Shown here one piece after another: positions 13,080-14,212 of a stretch of 14,212 nucleotides of DNA. The stretch comes from Bacteroidales bacterium UBA6244 (GTDB taxonomy: Bacteria > Bacteroidota > Bacteroidia > Bacteroidales > F082). The DNA is taken from positions 12,342-26,553 of the forward strand of contig DJVY01000073.1 of the NCBI GenBank assembly GCA_002440885.1. Reading direction: 5' to 3'. Position 1 is the first letter of the stretch; every line of letters starts with the position of its first letter. Both the position numbers and the translations under genes were made by a program. Under the pieces are notes generated by a model that saw only the letters and a program-made list of their open reading frames with translations, was not told where the DNA came from and ran no database searches.

Positions 13080-13817
13080 TTAGTAGTTGTTTTCCTTCAC
13101 TTGTTCACTTGTTTTTCCAAATCTTTTTTCCCTGCTTTGGTATTCTATAATAGCCTCCCGAAACTCTTCTTTGTCAAAGTCGGGCCAAAGTGTCCGGGTA
13201 AAATAGAATTCGGTATAGGCAAGTTCCCATAACAGAAAATTACTGATCCGGTATTCTCCACCCGTCCTGATAAGTAACTCCGGGTCGGGTATATTTGCTG
13301 TTGAAAGATAATTCCGTAAAAGTTCACCGGAAATATCCAAAAGGGATATTTTCTTTTTCCGAATATCTAAATTCATCTTCTGTACTGCACAAATAATGTC
13401 CTGCCTTCCACCATAACTTAGGGCGAGAACGAGTGAAAGTCCCGTATTCCGTGAAGTGCTTTTTATTGCCTGACGAAGTGTTTTCTGAACATCATACGGT
13501 AATGATTCTATGTTGCCGATAGCCAATATGCGTATGTTGTTGCTCTTCAATCTCTCTATTTCTGAATTTAACGCAGTAATTAAGATAGACATTAGCGCTT
13601 TGATTTCTGCTTCCGGCCTTTTCCAGTTTTCCGCGGAGAATGTATAGAGGGTCAGGTATTGAACACCTATGTTGGATGCTTCGTCCACGATTCTCTTAAC
13701 AGCATCGACTCCCTTCTTATGACCAAGGAATCTTGCTTCACCTCTTCTGGCCGCCCATCTGCCGTTTCCATCCATAATAACAGCAATATGAGCAGGTATT
13801 TTATTTTTATCAATCAT
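13080..13817 (-). CDS. uppS: Isoprenyl transferase / undecaprenyl diphosphate synthase
   Basis: This 245-aa cytosolic enzyme is of normal length for cis-prenyltransferases. It adds isopentenyl units to farnesyl diphosphate to make the C55 carrier lipid for peptidoglycan and other surface glycans. All main family blocks are present: HIAVIMDGNGRWA (10-22) with catalytic Asp16 and Arg20, YTFSAENWKRP (58-68), LSYGGRQDI (133-141), and the C-terminal RTGGEYRISNFLLWELAYTE (184-203) with WPDF (211-214). In most bacteria the block reads RTSGE or RTGGE, so nothing is missing. In many Bacteroidota uppS is followed by bamA. Here two patatin genes follow, the second ending in a POTRA-barrel of the same superfamily as BamA. 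A second uppS copy elsewhere in the genome cannot be excluded. Confidence 0.96.
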   Translation of the reverse strand: MIDKNKIPAHIAVIMDGNGRWAARRGEARFLGHKKGVDAVKRIVDEASNIGVQYLTLYTFSAENWKRPEAEIKALMSILITALNSEIERLKSNNIRILAIGNIESLPYDVQKTLRQAIKSTSRNTGLSLVLALSYGGRQDIICAVQKMNLDIRKKKISLLDISGELLRNYLSTANIPDPELLIRTGGEYRISNFLLWELAYTEFYFTRTLWPDFDKEEFREAIIEYQSREKRFGKTSEQVKENNY

Positions 13818-13967
13818 GATTATATTTAGTTATTAATTTGTCCGTTATTTGTTTTGCAGATATCCCTTTTCTTACTATATCGGCAAATAGTATTGGCATT
13901 TGCAGTTTCTGACCTTGTTTCGCCGGGAAATGTAATTCAGGACTCCCTCTCTATTTCATGATAAATC

Positions 13968-14212
13968 TCATATTCGTTGTTCTGTTAAAGTGATCTCCCG
14001 TTTATTTTCCCTCAGTTGTTTTTCCTCTTCATCCCGCATATCAGCCGCTTTAAGCAGTTTGCGGGTATCAAGGATATTTGTAATAAGCAATATTACACAA
14101 GCAATTGACGATAAATAAATAATCGAATCATTCAATAGTACTTCGGATATTAAAATCAATGAAATAATAATGCGTACCTCAGTGGGGCCCAATATACCCG
14201 AATCGATGGAAT
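13968..14212 (-). CDS. CDP-alcohol phosphatidyltransferase family protein, C-terminal part
   Basis: The gene is cut by the right window edge. The frame stays open to the edge and gives 81 residues, beginning SIDSGILGPTEVRIIISLIL. A TTG at 14192 lies inside this frame and is not the start. The G-P-T-E segment followed by membrane helices resembles the C-terminal half of CDP-alcohol phosphatidyltransferases, which join a CDP-activated lipid to an alcohol head group in the inner membrane. Two hydrophobic segments are visible (about residues 14-26 and 32-47). A charged cytosolic tail follows (DTRKLLKAADMRDEEEKQLR onward). The catalytic DG-x2-AR motif would lie outside the window, so activity and substrate cannot be judged. 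It ends 150 nt upstream of uppS, with no gene in between. Confidence 0.75.
   Translation of the reverse strand, partial: SIDSGILGPTEVRIIISLILISEVLLNDSIIYLSSIACVILLITNILDTRKLLKAADMRDEEEKQLRENKREITLTEQRI

Noticed and set aside
1..14212. tRNA gene serving as an island attachment site
   Set aside because: I saw no cloverleaf-like sequence with a TTCGA-type T-loop and acceptor pairing anywhere in the window, though only by eye.

Overview
The window looks like chromosomal DNA of a Bacteroidota bacterium, probably of the order Bacteroidales. The reasons are a DUF6266-type protein, a TAnnTTTG promoter, starts without clear Shine-Dalgarno sequences, and a patatin fused to a POTRA and outer-membrane barrel. 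No ribosomal or tRNA gene is present to fix the taxonomy. All supported genes lie on the minus strand, so they are read from the right end of the window to the left.

Right block (about 9.8-14.2 kb): chromosomal, lipid and envelope genes. In transcription order these are the C-terminal end of a CDP-alcohol phosphatidyltransferase cut by the window edge, the undecaprenyl diphosphate synthase uppS, a cytosolic RssA-like patatin, and a secreted patatin with a POTRA domain and beta-barrel (type Vd autotransporter layout). The last three are closely spaced and probably form one operon.

Middle right (about 7.9-9.8 kb): a gene desert with no convincing ORF over most of its length. It is dense in hairpins. 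Several share a loop containing GCGAAGC or a close variant, and there are two 38-nt repeat copies whose differences include a compensatory base-pair change. At 7006-7857 is a gene for a protein with an HIxxRH motif, seen in BECR-type nuclease toxins, preceded by a good TAnnTTTG promoter. Next to it is a 149-nt fold-back sequence (6663-6811).

Middle left (about 3.9-6.5 kb): a phage-type lysis module without visible virion, integrase or replication genes. It holds a DUF6266 protein, a single-pass membrane coiled-coil protein (holin candidate), a GH19-like endolysin, and a lipoprotein with a C-terminal membrane segment that matches the layout of a unimolecular spanin.

Left block (about 0.1-3.6 kb): a region resembling mobile cassettes. 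It has a 796-aa AAA_13 ATPase with a CPxC zinc-hook-like motif and R-x3-E plus His residues matching the PrrC/RloC anticodon-nuclease pattern. Downstream are a frameshifted small gene and a 117-aa protein of an unnamed family. Two related structured sequences sit just downstream of genes, like cassette ends.

The most interesting content is the RloC-like ATPase, the stand-alone lysis module with a candidate u-spanin, and the structured noncoding tract.
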